DNA of 64,000 bases from NCBI RefSeq assembly GCF_032681285.1, contig NZ_CP136336.1, positions 5,195,001 through 5,259,000 of the forward strand, given 5' to 3'. The notes beneath the pieces are model-generated. The model searched no databases. It saw only the letters and a list, made by a program, of their open reading frames with translations, and was not told where the DNA came from. This DNA is from Piscinibacter gummiphilus (GTDB lineage Bacteria > Pseudomonadota > Gammaproteobacteria > Burkholderiales > Burkholderiaceae_C). A program made the position numbers and the translations under genes. Positions 12,462-20,469 of this stretch are shown in pieces. Every line of letters starts with the position of its first letter. The stretch's first letter is position 1.

Positions 12462-12878
12462 ATGGCAACCCTGCACGTAGACGTCGTCTCCGCCGAAGAG
12501 AGCATCTTCTCCGGCGAGGCGAAGTTCGTCGCCCTGCCGGGTGAACTGGGCGAGCTCGGGATCTATCCGCGCCACACGCCCCTGATCACCCGCATCAAGC
12601 CGGGCGCCGTTCGCATCGAACGCGCCGACAACGGCCAGGAAGAGTTCGTGTTCGTGGCCGGCGGCATCCTCGAAGTGCAACCGGGCACGGTCACCGTGCT
12701 CGCCGACACCGCCATCCGCGGCAAGGACCTCGACGAAGCCAAGGCCAACGAAGCGAAGAAGCTCGCCGAAGAGGCATTGAAAAACGCCAAGAGCGACCTC
12801 GACCTCGCGAAGGCCCAGAACGAGCTGGTGGCCCTGGCCGCCCAGATCGCCGCACTGCGCAAGTTCCGCAAGAAATAA
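12462..12878 (+). CDS. atpC: F1Fo ATP synthase subunit epsilon (F1)
   Basis: 138 residues. N-terminal beta-sandwich ([42 protein letters not shown]) and a C-terminal helical hairpin (residues about 88-138) that can insert into F1 as an inhibitor of ATP hydrolysis. Last gene of the operon; an intrinsic terminator starts about 50 bases after the stop. Confidence 0.97.
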   Translation: MATLHVDVVSAEESIFSGEAKFVALPGELGELGIYPRHTPLITRIKPGAVRIERADNGQEEFVFVAGGILEVQPGTVTVLADTAIRGKDLDEAKANEAKKLAEEALKNAKSDLDLAKAQNELVALAAQIAALRKFRKK

Positions 12879-12930
12879 CTCCAAACTCTTCCGGGCGGCC
12901 TTGCATCACTGCAAGACGGCCCGCGACTCC

Positions 12931-12963
12931 AGCCCGCACTGCTTGCAGCTGCGGGCTTTTTTC
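12931..12963 (+). terminator. Intrinsic terminator of the atp operon
   Basis: Stem GCCCGCA (12932-12938) pairs with TGCGGGC (12950-12956), with a CTG/CAG inner helix, followed by a run of six T (12957-12962). It lies about 50 bases after atpC and before the arabinanase gene, so it should end the atp transcript. Confidence 0.85.
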
Positions 12964-13116
12964 TGCCTCAAAGAAATCCACGCGGCACAAAACGCGGCTC
13001 GCCGCGTAGTAACCCGAATTGTTGTGCACGGTCGTGCATTTTTAAATGCGCCAATCCGGTGGACTCCGGAACTGAGGCGCCGCACGGCCGCCACGCCAGC
13101 CAGACAGGAGACTTCC

Positions 13117-14070
13117 ATGCAGCGACTCTCACGGCGCCTTCTGACGGCGCCCGGCATCCTCGCCACGGCCCTCGGCCTTCTGTCGGCCGCGCTGCCCGCG
13201 GCGGCAGCGTTCTGGGAATTGCGTGGTGACATCGGCGTGCACGACCCGTCGATCCTCAAAGAGGGCAGCGCCTGGTACACCTTCAGCACCGGCCAGGGCC
13301 TCCAGGTGCTCAAGTCCGACAGCACAGGCCGCCAGTGGAGCCGCGTGCCGCAGATCTTCCTGTCGCCGCCCTCCTGGTGGAAGACCTACGTGCCGGGCCA
13401 GAAGACGAATGACGTGTGGGCGCCCGACGTGCATGTCTTCAACGGCAAGACCTGGCTCTACTACTCGATCTCGACCTTCGGCTCCAACACCTCCGCCATC
13501 GGCCTCGCCTCCGCCACGAACATCGGCGCCGGCCGCTGGACCGACAACGGCCTCGTGCTGCGCAGCACCAGCGCCAACGACTACAACGCGATCGACCCGC
13601 ACCTCGTGGTCGATGCGGCCGGCGCGCCGTGGCTCGCCTTCGGCTCCTTCTGGAGCGGCTTGAAGATCGTGCGCATCAACCCGGGCACGATGAAACCGAC
13701 CGGCTCGATGATCTCCATCGCCAGGCGCAGCGCCGGCATCGAGGCGCCGGCCATCACCTACCGCAACGGCTACTACTACCTCTTCGCGTCCATCGACAGG
13801 TGCTGCCAGGGCGTGAACAGCACCTACAAGGTGATCCATGGCCGCTCCACTTCGGTGACAGGCCCTTACGTCGACAAGTCAGGCAAGCGCCTGCTCGACG
13901 GGGGCGGCACCGTGCTCGACGCGGGCAACGTGCGCTGGAAAGGCCCCGGCGGGCAGGACGTGAGCAACGGCGTGATCGCCCGCCACGCCTACGACGCGAC
14001 CGACAACGGCAACCCCAAGCTGCTGATCAACGACCTCAACTGGACCAGCGACGGCTGGCCCAGCTACTGA
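13117..14070 (+). CDS. Glycoside hydrolase family 43, endo-1,5-alpha-L-arabinanase-like, secreted
   Basis: 317 residues from the ATG at 13117, preceded by CAGGAG. A Sec signal peptide (residues 1-30, cleaved near AAAAF) sends it out of the cytoplasm. The three GH43 carboxylates are visible: Asp43 in VHDPSIL (base), Asp160 in AIDPHLVV (pKa modulator) and Glu209 in AGIEAPAI (acid). The motifs NDVWAPDVH and GGGTVLDAGN favour the arabinanase subgroup, which cuts alpha-1,5-arabinan side chains of pectin. The downstream pectate lyase gene starts 30 bases after the stop, so the pair probably forms a pectin-degrading operon. Confidence 0.88.
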   Translation: MQRLSRRLLTAPGILATALGLLSAALPAAAAFWELRGDIGVHDPSILKEGSAWYTFSTGQGLQVLKSDSTGRQWSRVPQIFLSPPSWWKTYVPGQKTNDVWAPDVHVFNGKTWLYYSISTFGSNTSAIGLASATNIGAGRWTDNGLVLRSTSANDYNAIDPHLVVDAAGAPWLAFGSFWSGLKIVRINPGTMKPTGSMISIARRSAGIEAPAITYRNGYYYLFASIDRCCQGVNSTYKVIHGRSTSVTGPYVDKSGKRLLDGGGTVLDAGNVRWKGPGGQDVSNGVIARHAYDATDNGNPKLLINDLNWTSDGWPSY

Positions 14071-14100
14071 GCCGCTGCCCCATCCCTCAAGGAGACACAC

Positions 14101-14799
14101 ATGCGCAACACCCTGCTCACCGCCGTGCTCGCCCTGCTGAGCTTCACGGCCGCGGCCACCACCACCGTCACCGGCACCTTCGATGGCGGCGGCCGAAGCT
14201 ACGGCACATCGTGCAACGGCTCGTCGGAGAGCCAGCAGCCCGTCTTCCTGCTGAAGGACGGCGCCACTTTGCAGAACGTGATCATCAACAAGAACGCCGC
14301 CGACGGTGTGCATTGCGAAGGCAACTGCAACCTCAACAACGTGGTGTGGCAGGACGTCTGCGAAGACGCCGCCACCATGAAGGGCGGCAGCGGCAAGATC
14401 ATGCGCATCCGCGGCGGCTCGGCGGCCCACGCCAGCGACAAGGTGTTCCAGCACAACGGCAAGGGCAGCACGATCAGCATCGACACCTTCCGCACCACCG
14501 GCAGCATTGGCAAGCTGTATCGCTCCTGCGGCAACTGCGAGAACAACGGCGGCCCACGCCGGGTCAACATCAACAACGTGCAGCTCGAGAAGGTCAACTC
14601 CTCGGTGGTCGGTGTGAACTCCAACTACGGCGACGTGGCCACGATCCGCGCCGTGAAGATCAAGGGCTACCAGGCCGGCAGCCCGCAGGTCTGCGTCGAA
14701 TACCGCGGAGTGCAGAAGGGCAGCGAGTCCCCCAAGCTCGGCGAGCGCTGGGGCACCGCCGCCTGCAACGTGCGCCGAACCGACATCAGCGCCTATTGA
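14101..14799 (+). CDS. Pectate lyase, polysaccharide lyase family 3, secreted
   Basis: 232 residues with a signal peptide (MRNTLLTAVLALLSFTAAA). The PL3 fold is identified by VFLLKDGATLQNVIINKN, ADGVHCEGNCNLNNVVWQDVC, EDAATMKG, DKVFQHNGKGST and GKLYRSCGNCENN. It has many cysteines, as in fungal and bacterial PL3 enzymes. It cleaves polygalacturonate by beta-elimination with Ca2+. The GGAGA ribosome-binding site is clear. With the adjacent GH43 enzyme this gives the cell secreted activity on the pectin backbone and on its arabinan side chains, typical of plant-associated bacteria. Confidence 0.9.
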   Translation: MRNTLLTAVLALLSFTAAATTTVTGTFDGGGRSYGTSCNGSSESQQPVFLLKDGATLQNVIINKNAADGVHCEGNCNLNNVVWQDVCEDAATMKGGSGKIMRIRGGSAAHASDKVFQHNGKGSTISIDTFRTTGSIGKLYRSCGNCENNGGPRRVNINNVQLEKVNSSVVGVNSNYGDVATIRAVKIKGYQAGSPQVCVEYRGVQKGSESPKLGERWGTAACNVRRTDISAY

Positions 14800-14842
14800 G
14801 CCGCCAACGACCGAGCGAACAACGCACGTGCCATGCTGCCGG

Positions 14843-16936
14843 ATGCGCCAGGCCGGCGCCGCGCTGAGCGCCAGCGCGCTGGCCTTGCTCGCCGCCTGCA
14901 CACCCGCGTCTGACGATCCCCGCAGCACCACCACGGCGCCGGCCGTGCGCTACGAAGCGCAGGTCACGAACCCGCATCTTCAGCACGTGCACGCGGCGGG
15001 AAGCGTCGTCTGGGCCACCGGCACCGACGGCACCGTGTGGCGCAGCCTCGATGGCGGCCGCGAATGGCACGAAGGCCGCGCGGCGACGCCGGAAACGCTG
15101 CGCGCGCTGACGCGCCTGAGCGGCTCCGGCCGCCTCGTCGCCGTGGGCCACCAGGGTAGCGTGCTCGTGTCGGACGACCAGGGCCGGACGTGGCACCCGC
15201 GCCAGTCACACACCGAGCAGGACCTGCTCGCCATCGCGGCCGACGCCCGCGGCCAACGCGTCGTCGCCGTCGGAATGGGCGGGCGCATCCTGCAGTCGAG
15301 CGACGCGGGCGAACATTGGAGCCCCGTGGCGGCGCCCAACGCCGGCGGGCTCGGCGTCGTCGCCTACGAGCCGCGCAGCCGACGCTTCATCGTGCTGGGC
15401 GAACACGGCGCGCTCTCGCTGTTCTCCGAAGACGACGGAGGATGGCAGCACCGCACGCTCGACGCGCGCCACACATTCACCGCGCTCGCCACTCAAGGCG
15501 GCACGGTGTGGGCCGGCAGTGCGCAAGGCGGCCTCTTCCGCTCGACCGATGGTGGCCTGCGCTGGTCGCACACGAGCCTCGGCGTGGCTGAGTACATCGC
15601 CCGCCTGTGGGTGTCGCCCGACGGCCGCACGCTGGTGGCCGTGGGCAACGCCGGCCTGCTCGCGAGTTCCCCCGACGGCGGCCGGCGCTGGCGCGTACAA
15701 CGCGGCCCGAAGCACTACCTCGCGGCGGTGGCCGCGCATCCCCGCGAGGCGGTGCTGGTGGCGGCCGGCGACCGCGGCCTCGTGATGCGCTCCACCGACC
15801 AGGGCCGCCGCTGGCAGCGCGTCGCCCTGCCCACGCAGGAGAACCTCGAAGACCTGACGGTCGACGCCGAGAGCGGCAGCTTCGTCGCCGTCGGCCGCGG
15901 CGGCCTGGTGCTCGCCTCGCACGACACCGGCCTCACTTGGCACATCGCGCGCCAGGGCATGCCGGAGTACGTGCATCAGCTGCTCACCGACCCGGCGAGC
16001 GGCCGTCTGATGGCCTTCGGCATCCAGCGCACGCTCGCCATCTCTGACGACGGCGGCCGCCGCTGGACGCCGCAGGTGATGACGCAGCTCGCCGAGCCGG
16101 CCTACCTCTTCGACGCCAGCCTCGACCCCGCCAGCCGCGCCGTCGTGGTGGCGGGCGGGCAGGCGTCGATGCTCGCAACACACGACGGCGGCCGCAGCTG
16201 GCATCACCGCAGCGATGCGCAGGGCCAGGACTACGTCGCAAGCGTCGCGCACCCGGCCACCGGCGCGGTCTACCTCGTCGGCAACGCCGGCCACATGCTG
16301 CAAGTGCGCGAGGGCCGGCACGCCGAGCCGATTCCCGAGGTGACGAGCGCCAACTACCACGGCGTGCTCGCCGACCCGCGCAGCGGCGCGTTGCTGGCCT
16401 TCGGCGAAGGCGGCGTCATCACCCGCTCGCTCGACGGCCGCCGCTGGGCCCGCGTCGACCACGGCAGTGCCGACGACCTGCACGGCGGCCTCGTCGACGA
16501 GGCCAGCGGTGTGGCCTTGCTCGTCGGCGCCAACGGCCGCGTGCTGCGCAGCATCGACGCGGGCCTGCACTGGCAGCGCATCGAGGTGCCGACGGCCCAG
16601 TCGCTCGCGCGGGCCACGGCCGACCCGACGCGCGGCGCCTGGTTCATCACCGGCGCCGAGGGCACGCTGCTGCGCTCCACCGACCAGGGCCGCACCTGGA
16701 CCGTCGTGCCCACGGGCACCCACGCTTTCCTGCGCGGCCTCCTGCCGCTGCCTGATGGTGATCTGCTGATCGCGGGGCGCGACGGCACGCTGCTGCGCTC
16801 CACCGATGGCGGCCTCGCATGGCACCCGATCGACACCCACACCCGCGCACGCCTGAAGGGAATCGCCCGGCACGCACCGAGCGGTGACCTCGTGGCCTAT
16901 GGCGACCGTTTGATCTGGCTGAAGCGGCTGCCCTGA
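14843..16936 (+). CDS. Lipoprotein of 13 Asp-box (BNR) repeats, Ycf48-like beta-propeller
   Basis: 697 residues. I prefer the ATG at 14843 because it gives a clean lipoprotein signal, MRQAGAALSASALALLAAC, with lipobox LAAC; a GTG five codons earlier is the alternative. The mature part is almost entirely repeats of about 45 residues, each ending in an Asp-box such as SLDGGREW, SDDQGRTW, STDGGLRW, SPDGGRRW or STDQGRTW; I count about thirteen. This predicts one or two beta-propellers on the outer membrane or in the periplasm. Related proteins include the photosystem II assembly factor Ycf48 and sialidase-like propellers, but no sialidase catalytic set is visible, so no function is assigned. It starts 43 bases after the pectate lyase. 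Confidence 0.8.
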   Translation: MRQAGAALSASALALLAACTPASDDPRSTTTAPAVRYEAQVTNPHLQHVHAAGSVVWATGTDGTVWRSLDGGREWHEGRAATPETLRALTRLSGSGRLVAVGHQGSVLVSDDQGRTWHPRQSHTEQDLLAIAADARGQRVVAVGMGGRILQSSDAGEHWSPVAAPNAGGLGVVAYEPRSRRFIVLGEHGALSLFSEDDGGWQHRTLDARHTFTALATQGGTVWAGSAQGGLFRSTDGGLRWSHTSLGVAEYIARLWVSPDGRTLVAVGNAGLLASSPDGGRRWRVQRGPKHYLAAVAAHPREAVLVAAGDRGLVMRSTDQGRRWQRVALPTQENLEDLTVDAESGSFVAVGRGGLVLASHDTGLTWHIARQGMPEYVHQLLTDPASGRLMAFGIQRTLAISDDGGRRWTPQVMTQLAEPAYLFDASLDPASRAVVVAGGQASMLATHDGGRSWHHRSDAQGQDYVASVAHPATGAVYLVGNAGHMLQVREGRHAEPIPEVTSANYHGVLADPRSGALLAFGEGGVITRSLDGRRWARVDHGSADDLHGGLVDEASGVALLVGANGRVLRSIDAGLHWQRIEVPTAQSLARATADPTRGAWFITGAEGTLLRSTDQGRTWTVVPTGTHAFLRGLLPLPDGDLLIAGRDGTLLRSTDGGLAWHPIDTHTRARLKGIARHAPSGDLVAYGDRLIWLKRLP

Positions 16937-16943
16937 GTCGGGC

Positions 16944-17516
16944 TCAGGGTTTGGCGGGCTTGCCCTGCTTGGGCGGCGGCGCAAGCGGCTTCACGTCGCC
17001 GCAGTCGGCGCCCAGCCACTTGGCGTTCATCGTCATCTGCGTGTTGCGCGGCTCGCCCTTGCGCTGGCTGGTGGTGGTGACCTTCACCGTGTAGCGCTCC
17101 GGGCTCGCGATGTTGGCCTCGCCCTCGCTCTCGCTTGGCGGCTGCGTGCACACCGAGCGCCACTTCCACTGCGTGGCGGTGCGCGTGCTGAAGTCGGTCT
17201 TGCAGCCGCCCTCGTCGCTGCGCCAGCGGCCTTCGTCGAGCTGCTCGCGCGTCATGCACAGCTTCATGTTGTTGACGCCGCCGCTGATGTCCATGCCACG
17301 CTGCTTCATCATGGCTTCCATCTGCTTGCGCGCTTCGGGCGGCATGTTGGCCATCTGCTGCGACATGTCTGGCGCCTTCTGGCCATCGATGGTGCGCTCG
17401 CTCGTCACTTGCCACAGCCCCGGCTTGATCGGCGGCGCGGTCTGCGCATGGGCCACGGCGGCACACGCCGCCACCAGACCGAGCACCCGCCAACGGATGA
17501 GGCTCTTGGTTTTCAT
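16944..17516 (-). CDS. DUF3617 family periplasmic protein
   Basis: 190 residues with a signal peptide (MKTKSLIRWRVLGLVAACAAVAHAQ). The core begins PPIKPGLWQVTSERTIDGQ, the hallmark of DUF3617, and continues with MKLCMTREQLDEGRW, GGCKTDFSTRTATQWKW and YTVKVTTTSQRKGE. It contains paired cysteines likely to be disulphide bonded and ends in a Pro/Lys-rich tail. The function of the family is unknown; proteobacterial genomes often carry several copies. It is convergent with the Asp-box lipoprotein gene, only 7 bases away. Confidence 0.85.
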   Translation of the reverse strand: MKTKSLIRWRVLGLVAACAAVAHAQTAPPIKPGLWQVTSERTIDGQKAPDMSQQMANMPPEARKQMEAMMKQRGMDISGGVNNMKLCMTREQLDEGRWRSDEGGCKTDFSTRTATQWKWRSVCTQPPSESEGEANIASPERYTVKVTTTSQRKGEPRNTQMTMNAKWLGADCGDVKPLAPPPKQGKPAKP

Positions 17517-17551
17517 CGACGCGCGCTCCGGCTGAGAGTGAAGAACAGCCG

Positions 17552-18058
17552 CTACTGGACCACAGGCGCGTCCGGCAGTTCATTGGGATTTGCCTCAGGG
17601 CCGGCCCAGGGGAAGTGGCGGTCGAGCATCTGGCTCACCGCGTCGACCGCCGCGTTGAGGCCGCCTTCGTAGTCGCCGCGCCGGAAGGCATCGGCCATGC
17701 CCTTGGTGAGGCCACGCCACTGCTCGGCACTCACATGCCGGTTGAGGCCGCGGTCGGCCACGATCTCGATCGCGTGCTCGGCCAGCAGCAGGTAGATGAG
17801 CACGCCGTTGTTGTGCTCGGTGTCCCACACGCGCAGCTTGCCGAACATCGTGACCGCGCGCTCGCGCGGCGTGGCGTTGCGCCACAGGTAGGACAAGGGC
17901 AGGCCCGCTTCGACGCAGATGCGGATCTCGCCGCTGTGGCCCCGCTCGCTTTGCGCGACACGCTGTTGCAGGCGCTTGAGCGTGCCGTCGCCTAAGGCCC
18001 GGCGGGCATCGGCCTCGTCGAGCCAACGGTGCTTGAGAATGCGCAGCCAACGGTTCAT
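17552..18058 (-). CDS. TPM-domain protein (YgcG/DUF5130-like), cytoplasmic or tethered form
   Basis: 168 residues from the ATG at 18058, which overlaps the preceding stop (TGATG); GTG and TTG codons just upstream are alternatives. The TPM fold is recognised by HSGEIRICVEAGLPLSYLW, RVWDTEHNNGVLIYLLLAEHAIEIVADRGLN and the C-terminal AFRRGDYEGGLNAAVDAVSQML. There is no signal peptide. TPM domains of plants (TLP18.3) have phosphatase-like activity and help photosystem II repair; bacterial roles are unclear. It sits in a LemA-TPM-TPM cluster, a very common arrangement. Confidence 0.85.
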   Translation of the reverse strand: MNRWLRILKHRWLDEADARRALGDGTLKRLQQRVAQSERGHSGEIRICVEAGLPLSYLWRNATPRERAVTMFGKLRVWDTEHNNGVLIYLLLAEHAIEIVADRGLNRHVSAEQWRGLTKGMADAFRRGDYEGGLNAAVDAVSQMLDRHFPWAGPEANPNELPDAPVVQ

Positions 18059-18960
18059 CACCAATCGCCCGAGGCACCGCCGCCACCGAAGTCACCGCCA
18101 CCGCCGGAGCTGAAGCCGCCGCCGTCGGAGCCCCCGCCCCAGCCGCCGCCACCTCCACCGCCCCAGATGATGGGCGCGCCGCCACCCCGCCGCGAGCCGA
18201 CGCCCATCACCCCCACGAGCACGAGCGCGACGAACGCCGCCCCACCGGCGATGAAGAGGCTCGTCGTCAGCCACCAGCCGAGGCCACCCGCCGCGCCGGC
18301 CGTGGCGAGAGAGCCGAGCTTGCGGCCAAACACCGAGGTGAGGATGGCGCCCGCGATCGGCACGCCGACGAAGAAGAAGATGGCGATGTCTTCGAGGTCG
18401 AAGCCGCTGCTGCCGCGGGCCCGCTCCGATGGCGACGCGCCCGGCTCCGGCAAGCCTTCGGTGCCGATGCGCTCGGCCAGCCGGTCCACCGCCGAGTTGA
18501 GGCCGCCCGCAAAGTCACCCGCGCGAAAGGCCGGTGTGATGCGGTCGTTGATGATCTGCTTGGCCGCCAGGTCGGGCACCGCGCCTTCGAGCGCCTTGGC
18601 CACTTCGATGCGCACCTTGCGGTCGTTCTTCGCGACGACGATGAGCAGCCCGTCGCCCACCTCGCGGCGGCCGATCTTCCAGCTGTCGCCGACCCGCTGC
18701 GCATACGCGGCGATGTCTTCCGGCTGCGTGCTCGCGACCATCAGCACCACGAGCTGCGAGCCGCGCTGGCGCTCGATGCCCTCGAGCTTGGCCGAAAGCG
18801 CCTGCACCTGCGCGGGCGTGAGCGTGCCGGTCTGGTCGATCACACGGCCCGACAGCGGTGGCACGGGCTGCACGTCCTGCGCCTGCAGCAGCGGCGAGGC
18901 CACCGCCAGCAGCAGGACGAAGAGCCACGCCAGAAAGCCCGCCAGAGACAGGCGCATCAC
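18058..18960 (-). CDS. TPM-domain membrane protein with Gly-rich tail (YgcG family)
   Basis: 300 residues. N-terminal signal (MRLSLAGFLAWLFVLLLAVASPLL), then a periplasmic TPM domain (residues about 38-160: LSGRVIDQTGTLTPAQVQAL, GSQLVVLMVAST, GDGLLIVVAKNDRKVRIEVAK, DFAGGLNSAVDRLAERI). Two hydrophobic segments follow (IFFFVGVPIAGAILTSVF and SLFIAGGAAFVALVLVGVMGV), and the end is extremely Gly/Ser-rich (residues about 265-300) and finishes GASGDW. This is the standard YgcG architecture. It starts 7 bases after the LemA stop and overlaps the second TPM gene, so the three form one operon. Confidence 0.88.
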   Translation of the reverse strand: MMRLSLAGFLAWLFVLLLAVASPLLQAQDVQPVPPLSGRVIDQTGTLTPAQVQALSAKLEGIERQRGSQLVVLMVASTQPEDIAAYAQRVGDSWKIGRREVGDGLLIVVAKNDRKVRIEVAKALEGAVPDLAAKQIINDRITPAFRAGDFAGGLNSAVDRLAERIGTEGLPEPGASPSERARGSSGFDLEDIAIFFFVGVPIAGAILTSVFGRKLGSLATAGAAGGLGWWLTTSLFIAGGAAFVALVLVGVMGVGSRRGGGAPIIWGGGGGGGWGGGSDGGGFSSGGGGDFGGGGASGDW

Positions 18961-18967
18961 GAGCCGC

Positions 18968-19579
18968 TTACTTCGAGGCCGGCTTGTCGAAGTTCACCGC
19001 CGGCGGCGTGGAGATCTGCGCCTCGTTCTGCACGGTGAAGTTCGGCTTCGGGTCGTAGTTGAAGACCATCGCAGTGAGATTGCTCGGGAAGCTGCGCGCG
19101 AGCACGTTGTAGTCGGCCACCGCCTTGATGTAGCGGTTGCGCGCGACGGTGATGCGGTTCTCGGTGCCTTCGAGTTGCACACGCAGGTCCTGGAAGCCCT
19201 GGTTGGCCTTCAGGTTCGGGTAGTTCTCGCTCACCACCAGCAGCCGGCTCAGCGCGCTGCTCAACTCGCCCTGCGCTTGCTGGAACTTGTTGAACGCTTC
19301 GGGGTTGTTGAGCGTCTCGGGCGTGACCTGGATGCTCGTCGCCTTGGCGCGCGCCTCCACCACCTTCGTGAGCGTCTCCTGCTCGAAGTTGGCCTCGCCC
19401 TTCACGGTGGCGACGATGTTGGGGATGAGGTCGGCGCGGCGCTGGTACTGGTTCAGCACTTCCGACCAGGCGGCCTTGGTCTGCTCGTCCAGGCGCTGGA
19501 AGTCGTTGTAGCCGCAGCCGCTGAGGCCCAGGGTGGCAGCAAGAGCGAGCGCGGCAAGCCAGAGTCGTTTGGTCGTCAT
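18968..19579 (-). CDS. lemA: LemA family lipoprotein
   Basis: 203 residues from the ATG at 19579, which has an AAGGA ribosome-binding site. The lipoprotein signal is MTTKRLWLAALALAATLGLSGC with lipobox LSGC. The LemA domain follows: NDFQRLDEQTKAAWSEVLNQ, QRRADLIPNIVATVKGEANF, NRYIKAVADYNVLARSFPSN. It is a coiled-coil helical bundle presumed to sit on the periplasmic face. Function is unknown; it is consistently linked with TPM/YgcG genes, as here. Confidence 0.93.
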   Translation of the reverse strand: MTTKRLWLAALALAATLGLSGCGYNDFQRLDEQTKAAWSEVLNQYQRRADLIPNIVATVKGEANFEQETLTKVVEARAKATSIQVTPETLNNPEAFNKFQQAQGELSSALSRLLVVSENYPNLKANQGFQDLRVQLEGTENRITVARNRYIKAVADYNVLARSFPSNLTAMVFNYDPKPNFTVQNEAQISTPPAVNFDKPASK

Positions 19580-19674
19580 CGTGTGTCCTTGAAGCCGAAG
19601 GCGGGGCGATGCTACCCCGGCGCACCAGATGCGGTGCACGCTCGGCAATTCAAGGGGCAGGGATACTTGCCTGC

Positions 19675-20469
19675 ATGTCGCTGCTCCATGAAGCCCTGCG
19701 CGCCGGCCACGCCCCCGCGCCGCGCGCCCCCGCGGGCCCACGCGTGCTGGTGTGCGGCGGCGCCGGAGCCCTGGGCTCGGCGCTGCTCGAACAACTGCTC
19801 GCGGCACGGCGGCATGCGCAGGTGAGCGTGTTCACCACCCAGCCACTGCAGACCGGCCTGCGCGGCCTGCACACGCTCGCGTGGCACGAGCACGACCGCA
19901 CGCCGCTCGCGCCGACCGCGGTGGTGGTGTTCGACCGCGAGCGTGGTGTCAACGGACGCGAGCTGGCGTTCTACCGTCCGCAGCCCGAGCAGTTGCCTGA
20001 GCTTGCCGCGCAGTTGCATGCGCGCGGCGTGCGCCACCTGCTGGTCGTGATGCCGCACACCCAGGCCATGCTGCCCGAGGCATTGAAGCGTGGCCTCGCG
20101 AGCCTCGACGAACAGGCCGTGGCCGCGCTCGGCTTCGAGCACCTGGTCTTCGTGCGCTCGGCGCAGCCGCCTGACCGGGTGCAGCACGAAAACGCCGCCC
20201 AGCGCCTGGCGCACTGGATGCTCTCGCAGCTGCAGATGATGGTGCCCGAGCGGCAGCGGCCCGTGCGCGCCGCCAAGGTGGCCGCGTTCGCGGCCCGGCT
20301 GGCGGCGGTGCTGCCGCAATCGGCCCCCGGCACACGCGTGGTGCCGCCCGAGCTGATGTGGGACGCGAGCCAGGCCCGCAACGCCGCGGCCGTGGCCGAC
20401 GACTGGCTGGCCGGAAACGTCAGCGCCCCAACGCAGCCTGCGACGCCGCCACCGCCATCGCCACCTTGA
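19675..20469 (+). CDS. Putative NAD(P)-binding Rossmann-fold protein, function unknown
   Basis: 264 residues from the ATG at 19675. Residues 23-40 (RVLVCGGAGALGSALLEQ) form a beta-alpha unit with a GGxGxLG nucleotide-binding turn as in short-chain dehydrogenases and epimerases. Later strands (LLVVMPHT, HLVFVRSA) keep the Rossmann pattern. No YxxxK catalytic pair is evident, so it may bind but not turn over NAD(P). The C terminus is Pro-rich and its last 50 bases overlap, head-on, the end of the transglycosylase gene on the other strand. It is divergent from lemA. I do not recognise a named family. Confidence 0.7.
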   Translation: MSLLHEALRAGHAPAPRAPAGPRVLVCGGAGALGSALLEQLLAARRHAQVSVFTTQPLQTGLRGLHTLAWHEHDRTPLAPTAVVVFDRERGVNGRELAFYRPQPEQLPELAAQLHARGVRHLLVVMPHTQAMLPEALKRGLASLDEQAVAALGFEHLVFVRSAQPPDRVQHENAAQRLAHWMLSQLQMMVPERQRPVRAAKVAAFAARLAAVLPQSAPGTRVVPPELMWDASQARNAAAVADDWLAGNVSAPTQPATPPPPSPP

